Shown: positions 52,840-60,919 of the stretch, in pieces | Layout of the letters: the number at the start of each line of letters is the position of its first letter | How positions within the stretch are numbered: the first letter of the stretch is position 1 | Source: Actinomycetota bacterium | GTDB taxonomy: Bacteria; Actinomycetota; Actinomycetes; Propionibacteriales; Propionibacteriaceae | NCBI GenBank assembly: GCA_020161795.1 | Contig: JAIUOR010000022.1 | Coordinates: 1 to 64,000 of the forward strand | DNA: 64,000 nt | Direction of reading: 5' to 3' | Notes under the pieces: model-generated | What the model saw: the letters and a program-made list of their open reading frames with translations, nothing else | Told to the model about the DNA's origin: nothing | Database searches by the model: none | Program-made: the position numbers and the translations under genes

Positions 52840-53182
52840 CCCTCCGCCGACGTCCGGGCACACCGTGCCCTTGATGCGGAACGACCATCAGATCGACCGC
52901 GACATCGCTGGCGGCGACCCAGCGACCGGGGTTGGGGCCGGGAACGAACCCCGCCCCGCGCAGGAGCGAGCCGATCTCGGGCACGTCGGCCAGCCCGCGG
53001 GTATCGATCGCGAGGTCGGCGTCGGTCGTCATCAAGGGCACGTTGAGGTCGGCATCACCGGTGTGGTGGTAAACGGCCTGGGCGCCGACCAGGATGAGGC
53101 TGGGAAGGTGGTACGTCAGTGCTTCGAGGGCGTCCAAGAGGACGCGGCGGGCGGCGACATACTCGGGGGCGACGGCGTCCAT
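52840..53182 (-). pseudogene. nucleotidyltransferase-like toxin gene, 3'-truncated
   Basis: About 105 recognisable residues of a nucleotidyltransferase-fold protein: LPSLILVGAQAVYHHTG (the G-A-x pattern of the active site), then MTTDADLAIDTRGL with the paired Asp, and DVAVDLMVVPHQ with the third acidic residue. Relatives of this kind are normally over 200 residues. After about 52,860 the frame stays open but the protein becomes unrelated and runs antisense over the Cys-leader copy. The start codon is one base after the stop of the regulator gene, so it was the second gene of a two-gene unit. The junction marks a probable recombination end. Confidence 0.7.
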
Positions 53183-53183
53183 G

Positions 53184-54254
53184 TCACTCCTTCCACGACG
53201 GATCGATCGAGGCCAGGGCGTCCATCAGCTGCTCGGCCTCGGCGTCCGAACGGCCGGGCAAAGTCAGCAGGTCCGCCACCACCAGCGCTGTGGGTGCGAG
53301 GGTGGCAGGTTCACCGGGGCCGGGCAGGATCCGTCCATCTTGGGGGGCGGCGATGACCACGTTCGCGGTCGCCGCGTCGGCCTCCACCAAGCCCAGTTGC
53401 TCGGCCAGCCTGCGAGGTGAGGCCGCGTACAAGGCGAGCAGCCGCAGCGGGACCACCGACGTCTTGTCCGGCGGCAGCAGCCTGCGGGCCGCGGCCGAGC
53501 CCGTCACCGCCACGCCCTCCTGCTCAGCGACCCGGTCGATGACCTGCGCCAGCCCCCGCGGCGCGAGCCAGTACGCCACAGCCGGGTTGGTTGTGGCGTA
53601 CCCGTAGTCCTGCGCCCAGCGCCGCAGCAACGAACGCCGTCGCACGTTCGACACGGCGCCGCGCGCGTCCCGGTCGACGATCCCTTCAGCGGCCAGCGTG
53701 GTGAGCAGCTTCGACACCGACCCGGGCGAGACCTGCGCCACACTGGCCAACTCCCGGACACCGACCGGCACCTCGACCTCGGACAGGGCGCGGATCACGC
53801 GACTGGTAGCCACCCCGTTCAACCGGACCACCGCAGCAGACTCCGGAGCACGAGGAGAGCGCTCCGCCCCCTCACCAGTCAGAAGGATCAACGGGTCGTC
53901 CGAGACCAAGCGCACCCAGCCCGTCGCGTCGACGTAACTGATCCCGGCCTCTGTCAGGGCGCGGCGGGTGGCGGGGCCGAGGTAGTCCGCGACGAACAAG
54001 ACCGGGAAGCCCGTCTCCCGCTGTTCCCGCAGGGCTGCCACGGTATCGGCGAGCGACCTCCCGCCCGCCCGCTTTGCCTCGACTCTGTAGGTGACGCCCA
54101 CCCCTGCCGGCCCCCTCACCGACAACAGCACATCACTCGCGTACCGGGCGGCGCCGTCGGTGAGGTTGGCCGTCCACGCGCGCGGCAGCAGCTCCCTGAC
54201 CTGACGTATGGCATCCTCAAGCAGAAGTGTTTCCGGGCGAGCATCGTTTCTCAT
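53184..54254 (-). CDS. winged-helix regulator/antitoxin-like protein paired with a nucleotidyltransferase
   Basis: A 356-aa protein. Residues 1-140 resemble a restriction-endonuclease-like or AbiEi-type N-terminal region (SDVLLSVRGPAGVGVTYRVEAKRAGGRSL with an E-x-K pair, then FPVLFVADYLGPATRRALTEAGISYVDATGWVRL). A winged helix follows (about 160-215, VGVRELASVAQVSPGSVSKLLTTLAAEGIVDRD). The C-terminal third has no name I can give. Coupled to a nucleotidyltransferase gene it looks like the antitoxin of an AbiE-type pair, an inference from organisation. The start at 54254 overlaps a dyad. Confidence 0.68.
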   Translation of the reverse strand: MRNDARPETLLLEDAIRQVRELLPRAWTANLTDGAARYASDVLLSVRGPAGVGVTYRVEAKRAGGRSLADTVAALREQRETGFPVLFVADYLGPATRRALTEAGISYVDATGWVRLVSDDPLILLTGEGAERSPRAPESAAVVRLNGVATSRVIRALSEVEVPVGVRELASVAQVSPGSVSKLLTTLAAEGIVDRDARGAVSNVRRRSLLRRWAQDYGYATTNPAVAYWLAPRGLAQVIDRVAEQEGVAVTGSAAARRLLPPDKTSVVPLRLLALYAASPRRLAEQLGLVEADAATANVVIAAPQDGRILPGPGEPATLAPTALVVADLLTLPGRSDAEAEQLMDALASIDPSWKE

Positions 54255-54264
54255 AGTACGAAAC
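54246..54264. promoter_or_regulatory. inverted repeat over the start of the regulator gene
   Basis: GTTTC (54246-54250) and GAAAC (54260-54264) flank the start codon on the minus strand, and a TAGAAT -10-like element lies 10 nt upstream of the ATG. The arrangement fits autoregulation by the winged-helix protein. Confidence 0.45.
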
Positions 54265-54786
54265 ATTCTACTTCCAGAAACAGTGAGGGCGAGAGTCTGG
54301 CTGGCCCCAGAGCGCGGGTGCAGTGTCGCGGTTGAGGTCGCGCTCGAGCTCATCGCCGGTTCCCGCTCCCGCTCTGCATCGCAGCCCCCTGTTCAGTCGG
54401 ACACGCCACTCGCTCTCATAACGGGCGTCTACTGTTCTCGGGGGACAGTCCCGCAGCCTGAGTCCGTACCGATTCAGAGCAGACACGGGCAGCGCCGGCC
54501 AGTGGGTCCGATGACGGACCCATGGTCCTGAAGGGGGTGCCTTGCTCCGCGACTGACACTGTGGCATTGCGGGCTTCGGGGCGGGCGGCCAGGGCTGGCG
54601 CCTTGAACCACCCCCGGGCACAACTCCCCCCCTCTGGGATCGGGCGGACGGGAGCCATCAGCCCACAAGAACACGGTTCAGTCCAGCAGCAGTCGACCTC
54701 GGTGAGGGTCCCTTGCTACCCGAGCGACCCCGCGCCGCGCCCTGCCCGACAACCCCAGACGGCCCAGCCCGTTTCCGATGTCGTAC
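54265..54786. other. non-coding stretch inside the island
   Basis: About 520 nt without a recognisable gene; open frames on both strands lack family features or ribosome sites. The only clear structure is a perfect hairpin, TGGGTCCG-ATGA-CGGACCCA, at 54503-54522, possibly a terminator. Confidence 0.5.
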
Positions 54787-55329
54787 CTACCGCTGGGGCC
54801 GGTGCCGCTCGCGACCGGCGAGTGTCAGCTGACGGCGGTGGTGGTCATAGTGCTTGGGTGCCCATTCGAGCACGTCGGCGCGGGTCATCCACGACGTGAA
54901 GTAGGGATCCCACTGTTCGGGGACAGCCATCGCGAGCTGTAGCTCGGCGTCGGTCGCGCGGCGGCTCCAGTCGACGAGCCAGTCGGTGTCGAGGTTCATC
55001 CAGTGCTCGGCGCGACGTAGCCCGACGACGCGGACGCCAGCGACTGGCCCGGCGTAGTTGACCCAGTTGTAGGGACGCGTCAGCGCGGTGAGGATACGCG
55101 CGTGGCCGATCGAGACCCGGCGTGGCAGCCGTCCGAATCCACCGAACAGCGGAACGAACACCCGCGCGAGATGCTGCCCGAACCACATGTGGAACAGGAG
55201 TTCGCGGTTGGTCCAGCGGGTCCCCCACGTGGGCGCCAGCAGTTCCTCGGGGGTGGCGGCCGCGATGAGGCGGCGGTAGTCGTCGCGGACCCGTTCAAGC
55301 TCGGACACGATGTCGGCAGCGGCTGACAT
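54787..55329 (-). CDS. DinB-superfamily protein (four-helix metal-binding fold)
   Basis: A 180-aa protein with the DinB-like pattern: DIVSELERVRDDYRRLIAAATPEELLAP, ELLFHMWFGQHLAR with the first His, a long middle region, and DVLEWAPKHYDHHRRQL with the His pair near the C terminus. These enzymes use divalent metal and in actinobacteria often mycothiol. It follows the arsC gene on the same strand after 35 nt, so a thiol-linked detoxification role is possible but not shown. Confidence 0.72.
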   Translation of the reverse strand: MSAAADIVSELERVRDDYRRLIAAATPEELLAPTWGTRWTNRELLFHMWFGQHLARVFVPLFGGFGRLPRRVSIGHARILTALTRPYNWVNYAGPVAGVRVVGLRRAEHWMNLDTDWLVDWSRRATDAELQLAMAVPEQWDPYFTSWMTRADVLEWAPKHYDHHRRQLTLAGRERHRPQR

Positions 55330-55364
55330 GCTTCAAGTGTGCGCCCCGCCCGGGACCCTCGCCG

Positions 55365-56021
55365 TCACAGGTTGAGCGATGCCAGAAGGCTGCGGACGCG
55401 TCGTTCGACGTCGTCGCGGATGGGTCGGATGGCGTCGAGGTTCTGGCCGTGGGGGTCGTCGAGTTCCCAGCTCTCGTAGCGCTTGCCCGGGAAGATGGGG
55501 CACGCATCGCCGCAGCCCATCGTGATGACGACGTCGGCGGCGCGGACGGTCTCATCGGTCCAGGGTTTGGGGAACTCGTGGGCGATGTCGATTCCGCGTT
55601 CGGCCATCGCCTGGACCGCCACGGGGTTGACCTCGAGCCCGGGCTCGGAGCCGCCGGACCAGGCGACCGCATTGTCGCCGGCGAGCGCCTGGAAGAAGCC
55701 GAGAGCCATCTGGGACCGTCCGGCGTTGTGGGTGCACAGGAAGAGCACCACGGGTTTGCCGTCGTCGTGGAGTCCCTCGACGCGGGCGAGCGCGTGGAGG
55801 CGCTGCCTGGCGAAGCGTTCGGCGAGCAGGGGCAGGAACTTGGTGACGGTCGCGCGACCGGCGAACTGGTCGAAGGAACTGTCCAGGAACCGCTCGATGG
55901 TCTCAGTGCCGTAGACGCCGGAGAACTCCTGCGCGAGGTGCGCCGCAGCCTGCTTGAGCGCGAGTCTGTCGTCGGGGTGCAGACACTCCCAGCTGCGTTC
56001 CTGAGCAGGGTGGACGGTCAT
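55365..56021 (-). CDS. arsC: arsenate reductase, mycothiol-dependent type (three-helix N-terminal domain plus LMW phosphatase domain)
   Basis: A 218-aa cytosolic enzyme converting arsenate to arsenite. Residues 1-85 form the three-helix bundle domain (LKQAAAHLAQEFSGVYGTETIERFLDSSFDQFAGRATVTKFLPLLAERFARQRL). Residues 90-210 form the low-molecular-weight phosphatase fold with the P-loop CTHNAGRSQ (C-x5-R intact) and GCGDACPIFPGKRYESWELDDP. This architecture matches the corynebacterial arsenate-mycothiol transferases. A GAAGGAG site lies 7 nt upstream of the ATG, which overlaps the stop of the ArsR-ArsC fusion gene by 4 nt. Confidence 0.92.
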   Translation of the reverse strand: MTVHPAQERSWECLHPDDRLALKQAAAHLAQEFSGVYGTETIERFLDSSFDQFAGRATVTKFLPLLAERFARQRLHALARVEGLHDDGKPVVLFLCTHNAGRSQMALGFFQALAGDNAVAWSGGSEPGLEVNPVAVQAMAERGIDIAHEFPKPWTDETVRAADVVITMGCGDACPIFPGKRYESWELDDPHGQNLDAIRPIRDDVERRVRSLLASLNL

Positions 56022-56686
56022 CGTGGCTCTCCTTCAAGGCTTGATGCGAGTCGGTCGATGCGTTGGGTGATGTCGTCGTAGGCGGCGTCGAAGGCATGGG
56101 GGTCCTCCTTGACTGCCGGGTCGGGAATGGACCAGTGCAGCAGCGGGCCGTCCACGTCTTCGTAGGCCCGGTCACACACCGCGATGAGTAGCTCGTCGCC
56201 GGTGAGGACGTCCCGGGCGAGCTTGGGTGTCGCGTGCGTGAGGTCGAGCCCGTGGCGGCGCGCGACCGAGACCGCGCCCGGGTGCACCCGTCGGGCGGGG
56301 CGGGTTCCTGCCGAGACAGCGGGAATGTCGCTGATCGAGCGCCAGTAGGACTCCGCCAGCTGTGAACGGGCCGAGTTCTGGCTGCACACGAAAGCGACCC
56401 GGGCCGGACGAGGCAGCGGGGTCGCACCGAGCAACCGGTCGCAGGCCGGGGTCCGCTGAACGTAGCTGCGGCGTCCGTCTCCCTCGGAACGGTGCCGCGT
56501 GACGAGGCCCGCCTGCTCAAGGACGCCGAGGTGGTGGGCGACCAGGTTGGTCGGCAACTCCAGCTGGGCGGCGAGCTCGCCTGAGGCGAGGTCGGCGTGC
56601 GCGAGCAGGTCGATGATCGCGAGCCGCGACGGGTCACCCAGTGCGGCGTACGCGCGCGCCCTGGCGTTCACGTCCCCGAGTACCAC
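56018..56686 (-). CDS. ArsR repressor fused to an ArsC-type phosphatase domain
   Basis: A 222-aa fusion. Residues 1-85 are an ArsR winged helix (AYAALGDPSRLAIIDLLAHADLASGELAAQLELPTNLVAHHLGVLEQAGLVTRHRSEGD). Residues 95-220 are a low-molecular-weight phosphatase/arsenate reductase domain with P-loop CSQNSARSQ (C-x5-R intact) and HWSIPDP. The usual CxC metalloid site of ArsR is not evident, so sensing may differ or use other Cys. The GTG start has GAGGAGG upstream. It is first gene of the minus-strand operon and should bind the dyad at 56728-56750 in the divergent promoter region. Confidence 0.88.
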   Translation of the reverse strand: MVLGDVNARARAYAALGDPSRLAIIDLLAHADLASGELAAQLELPTNLVAHHLGVLEQAGLVTRHRSEGDGRRSYVQRTPACDRLLGATPLPRPARVAFVCSQNSARSQLAESYWRSISDIPAVSAGTRPARRVHPGAVSVARRHGLDLTHATPKLARDVLTGDELLIAVCDRAYEDVDGPLLHWSIPDPAVKEDPHAFDAAYDDITQRIDRLASSLEGEPR

Positions 56687-56727
56687 GACGGCCCCTCCTC
56701 AGATGATTACCTCGACAGATGTTGCCT

Positions 56728-56750
56728 CAATGCTAGCTGAGCTATTATTG
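56728..56750. promoter_or_regulatory. ArsR-type operator in the divergent promoter
   Basis: CAATGCTAGCT and AGCTATTATTG are inverted arms around a central G, with two mismatched pairs of eleven. TTGCCT (56722-56727) and TATTAT (56743-56748) could form a rightward promoter within it. It lies between the ArsR-ArsC fusion gene and the triple-fusion reductase gene. Confidence 0.65.
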
Positions 56751-56837
56751 GAGTCAAGGCCGGCCCACCCGGCTTCAACCCGCGACTTCGATCCGACGAT
56801 GTAAAGCACCCGCGGGGCATGAACCCAGGAGGTTTCC

Positions 56838-58979
56838 GTGTCCGACATCCCCATGCCAGCGTCGCCGCGTGCGCAGCGGCTCCTGATCGTCGGGGCGGTC
56901 GCCGCCGGCACGTCGGTGGGCGCCAAGGCCCGTCGCAACGACGAGGAGATGGAGATCGTGATCTACGAGCGGGACCGGGACATCTCCTACTCCGGGTGCG
57001 GCCTGCCGTACTTCATCGGCGGGACCGTGCCCGACGCCGACGACCTCCACCCCCGCGACCCGGCCTGGTTCGCCAAGCGCTACAACATCGACATCCGCAC
57101 CGGCCACGAGGTGATCAGCGCCGACCCGGCCGGCCGGACCCTCCAGGTTCGCGACCTGTCCTCCGGCGAGGTGACCACGGACCGCTACGACAGCCTCGTG
57201 CTCGCCACCGGCGCCACCAGCATCATCCCGCCGGTGCCCGGCGTCGACCTGCCGGGAGTCTTCGCCTTGCGCAGCGTCCGCGACGCCGAGGCGATCAAGG
57301 GCTGGCTCGACGACGCCTCGCCCAAGCAGGTCGTGGTCGTCGGATCCGGCTTCATCGGCCTGGAAGTGGCCGAACAGCTGGTGACAAGCGGGATCGGCGT
57401 CACCCTGGTCGAGCGCCTCCCGCAGGTCATGCCGGCCCTCGACGCGGACATGACGTTCCGCGTCCAGGAGGAACTCGAGCGCCACGGCGTGACCGTACGG
57501 CTCAACACGTCCATGGCCGGACTCCAAGGAGACACCCGGGTCTGCGGCGTGCGGCTCGACACCGGCGAACTCATTGCGGCGGAGCTGGTGATCCTTGCCG
57601 TCGGTGTGCGGCCCAACACCGACCTCGCGCGCGACCTCGGAGTGACCATCGGCGAGACCGGCGCGATCGCCGTGGACCCGTCCATGCGCACCAACGTCGA
57701 GGGCGTCTTCGCGGTCGGTGACTGTGCCGAAAGCTACTCGGTGATCACGGGCCGGCCGTTGTGGCGGCCGCTGGGATCGACGGCGAACAAGATGGGGCGA
57801 ATCGCCGGCGACCAGATCACCGGAGGCACCACCCTGGAGCATCGCGGGATCCTGGGCACCGGCATCGTGCGGGTGTTCGAACTGGCCGTCGGCCACACCG
57901 GGCTCACCGAGACGCAGGCCCGCGCCGAGGGATTCGACCCGGTCGTCCTGCACAACACCAAACCGGCCCACGCGACCTACCTGGGCGGCAAGGAACTCAC
58001 CATCAAGGCCGTGGCCGACCGCGCCTCCGGCCGACTCCTGGGCGCCCAAGCCGTCGGACCACAGGGAGTGGACAAGCGCATCGACGTGCTCGCCACCGCG
58101 ATCACCTTCGGCGCGACCGTCGCTGACCTGTTCCACCTCGACCTCGCCTACTCACCGCCCTTCGCCACCACGAAGGACCCGGTCCACTACACGGGCATGG
58201 CGCTCGAGACCGCCGTCCGCGGACGAGCTCCATTGATATCGCCCACCGACCTCGATGAGCGGCTGGCGCGAGGCGAGTGGATCCAGATCGTCGACGTGCG
58301 CGCCGCGAAGGACTACGCCAAGGGCCACCTGCCCGGGGCGGTGAACATCCCGCTGGCAGACCTGCGGCGGCGCGTCGGCGAACTCGACCCACAGGTGCCG
58401 ACGGTCACGTACTGCAACAAGGGCGTGACCGGGAACGCCGCCCAGAACGTCCTGCTCGCCCTCGGCCTCGCTGAGGTGATGAACCTGTCGGGCGGCAACA
58501 GCACCTACCAGACCCACACCCGCCAGCTGCAGAGGGCGACCTCCCTCCCGAGCACGATCAAGCCAAGCCACCTCCCCCATGTGCTGTTCCTCTGCGTGCA
58601 CAACGCGGGCAAGTCCCAGATGGCCGGGGCCCTGATGCGCCACCTGTACGGCGACCGGATCGTGGTGACCACTGCCGGCACCGGACCCGACGACGCCGTC
58701 GACGACGCGTCGGCGCGCATCGTCGCCGAGCTGGGCGCCAGCACCGCCGGGGAGCACCCCAAGGCCGTGACCGCCGCCATGCTGGACGCAGCCGACCGCA
58801 TCATCCTCATCGGCCCCGATGTCCAGCTGAACCCACCCGAGCCGCTGGCCGACCGCGTCGAGCGCTGGCCGATCCACGACCCGGCCGACGACGGCATCGA
58901 GGGCGACGAACGGACCCGCAACATCCGCGACCAGATCGCCAACCGGGTGCACGCACTCGCGACAGAACTGACCAGCTGA
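56838..58979 (+). CDS. CoA-disulfide reductase / rhodanese / LMW-phosphatase (ArsC-like) triple fusion
   Basis: A 713-aa three-domain protein. Residues 1-455 are a flavin disulfide reductase of the CoA-disulfide reductase type, with Cys about 54 in SYSGCGLPYF, NAD-binding GSGFIGLEVAE and VFAVGDCAE. Residues 465-555 are a rhodanese domain (IVDVRAAKDYAKGHLPGAVNIP) with Cys about 526 in YCNKG. Residues 580-713 are a low-molecular-weight phosphatase/ArsC domain whose P-loop reads CVHNAGKS, with Lys at about 592 in place of the catalytic Arg. The GTG start follows AGGAGG by 5 nt. As part of the arsenic island it may supply electrons or sulfur for metalloid chemistry; whether the third domain is active is doubtful. 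Confidence 0.87.
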   Translation: MSDIPMPASPRAQRLLIVGAVAAGTSVGAKARRNDEEMEIVIYERDRDISYSGCGLPYFIGGTVPDADDLHPRDPAWFAKRYNIDIRTGHEVISADPAGRTLQVRDLSSGEVTTDRYDSLVLATGATSIIPPVPGVDLPGVFALRSVRDAEAIKGWLDDASPKQVVVVGSGFIGLEVAEQLVTSGIGVTLVERLPQVMPALDADMTFRVQEELERHGVTVRLNTSMAGLQGDTRVCGVRLDTGELIAAELVILAVGVRPNTDLARDLGVTIGETGAIAVDPSMRTNVEGVFAVGDCAESYSVITGRPLWRPLGSTANKMGRIAGDQITGGTTLEHRGILGTGIVRVFELAVGHTGLTETQARAEGFDPVVLHNTKPAHATYLGGKELTIKAVADRASGRLLGAQAVGPQGVDKRIDVLATAITFGATVADLFHLDLAYSPPFATTKDPVHYTGMALETAVRGRAPLISPTDLDERLARGEWIQIVDVRAAKDYAKGHLPGAVNIPLADLRRRVGELDPQVPTVTYCNKGVTGNAAQNVLLALGLAEVMNLSGGNSTYQTHTRQLQRATSLPSTIKPSHLPHVLFLCVHNAGKSQMAGALMRHLYGDRIVVTTAGTGPDDAVDDASARIVAELGASTAGEHPKAVTAAMLDAADRIILIGPDVQLNPPEPLADRVERWPIHDPADDGIEGDERTRNIRDQIANRVHALATELTS

Positions 58980-59079
58980 ACGCACTCCGCGTCAGCCCGA
59001 TCGGTCCCATTGAAGGAGAGGTGTCCGCAGCTTCCTTCGCCGCGGTCCGATCGCGGCTGCACGCTGTCGCTTACCTACC

Positions 59080-59457
59080 TCACGACTCGACAGTTCCCAC
59101 AGGTGTCGGGTCGAGGAGCTGTTGGATCGCCCGCAGCCCGTCGGTGTTCACCGAGTACCAGGTCTGTCGGCCTGCCCGCTCCCGGTCGAGAAAGCCGGCG
59201 TCGAACAGGGCACCCAGGTGATGGGTGACGGTCGGCTGGGTGAGTCCCACCTGATCGGCCAGGACGCGGGTGGTCGCCCGTCCGTCGTCCGCGGCTCGGA
59301 TCAGGCTCAGCAGCCGCAACCGCGCGGGGTCGGCCAGCACCTTCAGCGCCCCGGCCAGGGCCAGCGCATCGCCGGACTGCAGGGGGGCCTGCAGGATCGG
59401 TGAACAGCACAGGTCACCGACCGACGTGACCCGCGGCGCCACCCCTTGAACACTCAT
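59080..59457 (-). CDS. ArsR-family metalloregulator
   Basis: A 125-aa winged-helix repressor. DLCCSPILQ near the N terminus gives a vicinal Cys pair likely to bind As(III) or another soft metal. The core is ALAGALKVLADPARLRLLSLIRAADDGRATTRVLADQVGLTQPTVTHHLGALFDAGFLDRERAGRQTWYSVN. It resembles the actinobacterial and corynebacterial ArsR group with N-terminal Cys residues. The start codon lies at the edge of a perfect 16-nt palindrome, and the divergent permease gene begins 67 nt away, so it probably controls both. Confidence 0.9.
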   Translation of the reverse strand: MSVQGVAPRVTSVGDLCCSPILQAPLQSGDALALAGALKVLADPARLRLLSLIRAADDGRATTRVLADQVGLTQPTVTHHLGALFDAGFLDRERAGRQTWYSVNTDGLRAIQQLLDPTPVGTVES

Positions 59458-59501
59458 AGACACGTGTCTATCATATCCATCAGCATCGATCAATCGATGC
59501 T
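59456..59501. promoter_or_regulatory. two perfect palindromes between ArsR and permease genes
   Basis: ATAGACACGTGTCTAT (59456-59471) is a perfect 16-nt dyad touching the ArsR start codon. AGCATCGAT (59482-59490) and ATCGATGCT (59493-59501) form a second perfect dyad. A TATGAT -10-like element for the minus strand lies between them. They are probable ArsR operators for both divergent genes. Confidence 0.7.
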
Positions 59502-59523
59502 CGTCTATGGATTGGAGAGGTAG

Positions 59524-60534
59524 ATGCTCGACCACCTGACCGATTTGGGTGTCGCGGTCGCGACCGATGTGGCGACCGCGCTGGCCCACAACTGGCCGTT
59601 CCTGCTGGCGAGTGTCGTGGTGGCCTCCGTCGTGCAGGTGTACGTCAAACCGGACCGGTTGGGCAGCTGGCTTCGGCGACGTACCTGGGCGGCGGTGCTG
59701 GGCGCCGTCGCACTGGGCGCGCTGACGCCGTTCTGCTCCTGTGGTACCACCGCCGTCGTGCTGGGCGCCATGGCCTCCTCGGTCCCGTGGGCGCCGGTGG
59801 TGGCGTTCATGGTGTCGTCGCCGCTGACCAGTCCGCAGGAGTACGTGTGGTCGGTCGGGCTGTTCGGGCCCGCCTTCGCGACCACGTTCTTCGGTGCGGC
59901 GATCGCTGTCGGTCTGATCGGCGGAGGTGCCGCCTGGTGGCTGGAGCGCCACGGGCTGCTCGCCGGACAGGCCCGCCTGGCGACCCCGAGGCCCGACGGT
60001 GGCTGCGACACCGGCTGCCAGACGGACGCCGTCGCGGGCGCGTCGGTCACGAGGCGCGTCGGCGGGACCCGGCAACTGGCCGTCATCGACGCCCGGCCGG
60101 ACACGGTGGTCGACGCCGAACCCGCGACCTGGCGTCGGTTCGGCGTGGCCCTGGCCACGAATGGCCGCCGGCTCGCCGTGTACTTCCTGGGTTTCGCCGC
60201 CCTGGGGTACCTGGTCATCAGGATCCTGCCGACGGGCCTCCTCACCACGTGGCTCGGCGCGGGCAACCCCGTCTGGTCGGTCCCGCTGGCCGCCCTGCTC
60301 GGCGTCCCTGTCTACCTCAACACCGACGCCTCGCTGCCCCTGGTGGCCACCCTCCTGGACGGCGGCATGGCCCCCGGAGCGGGCATCGCGTTCCTCATCA
60401 CCGGCGCGGGCACCAGCGTCGGGGCCATCAGCGGCATGCTCGTCATCGCCCGCTGGCGGATCGTCGCGCTGGTCATCGGCACGCTGCTGGTGACTGCCAC
60501 GGCCGCCGGTTGGCTCGCGGGGCTGTGGCTCTGA
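59524..60534 (+). CDS. ArsP-like permease (DUF318 / PF03773 family), 1
   Basis: A 336-aa inner-membrane protein with about eight helices in two halves. The signature TPFCSCGTTAVVLGAMASSVPWAPVVAFMVSSPLTSPQEY and the second-half GVPVYLNTDASLPLVATLLDGG are typical of the permease family containing ArsP, an exporter of organic or trivalent arsenicals. A long middle loop (about 150-215) contains CDTGC, possibly a metalloid site. The ATG has GGAGAGG upstream. It is divergent from the ArsR gene and followed by a second ArsR and a second permease. Confidence 0.83.
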   Translation: MLDHLTDLGVAVATDVATALAHNWPFLLASVVVASVVQVYVKPDRLGSWLRRRTWAAVLGAVALGALTPFCSCGTTAVVLGAMASSVPWAPVVAFMVSSPLTSPQEYVWSVGLFGPAFATTFFGAAIAVGLIGGGAAWWLERHGLLAGQARLATPRPDGGCDTGCQTDAVAGASVTRRVGGTRQLAVIDARPDTVVDAEPATWRRFGVALATNGRRLAVYFLGFAALGYLVIRILPTGLLTTWLGAGNPVWSVPLAALLGVPVYLNTDASLPLVATLLDGGMAPGAGIAFLITGAGTSVGAISGMLVIARWRIVALVIGTLLVTATAAGWLAGLWL

Positions 60535-60598
60535 CGTGGCAGGATGGATGAGGGTCGCCTTGCTTGCACGGGCGGCCGCACGGGAGCATAGTTCAGGT

Positions 60599-60919
60599 GT
60601 GGTTGAATCAATTGAGGCTGAACTGACGCGGGATGCGGCGACGCTGCTGGCGGTCGCAGCCGACCCGGTGCGGCTGACCCTGCTCAACCGCCTGGCGGCG
60701 TCCGGCACGCGGTGCGTGTGCGACCTGCAGCTCGATCCGCCGATCCCGGCGAACCTGCTGAGTTACCACCTGCGCATGCTGCGGGAGGCCGGCCTGGTGA
60801 CCACGGCCCGGCGGGGGCGATGGGTGGACTACACCCTGGCCGAGGACGCCCTGGAGCGGCTGCACGCCGCCCTGCCGGTGGCCGCGGCTACTCGGGCGGA
60901 GTGTGGGTCATGTCGGTGA
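60599..60919 (+). CDS. ArsR-family regulator, second copy
   Basis: A 106-aa winged-helix protein: TLLAVAADPVRLTLLNRLAASGTRCVCDLQLDPPIPANLLSYHLRMLREAGLVTTARRGRWVDYTLAEDALERL. The CVC pair at the end of the second helix is the classic As(III)-binding site, and a C-terminal CGSC may add ligands. The GTG at 60599 was chosen because conserved sequence starts there; frames from 60536 or 60548 would add up to 21 unlikely residues. Its end overlaps the next permease gene by 10 nt. Confidence 0.82.
   Translation: MVESIEAELTRDAATLLAVAADPVRLTLLNRLAASGTRCVCDLQLDPPIPANLLSYHLRMLREAGLVTTARRGRWVDYTLAEDALERLHAALPVAAATRAECGSCR

Noticed and set aside
50201-52863. Conserved minus-strand frames (SATFDN...) over both Cys-leader loci
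   Set aside because: They merely mirror the conserved 3' nucleotides; equal length, start context and stop are shared only in the plus-strand reading.
54268-54621. Open frames of about 110 codons in both strands of the gap
   Set aside because: No motif, signal or ribosome site, and they overlap each other.
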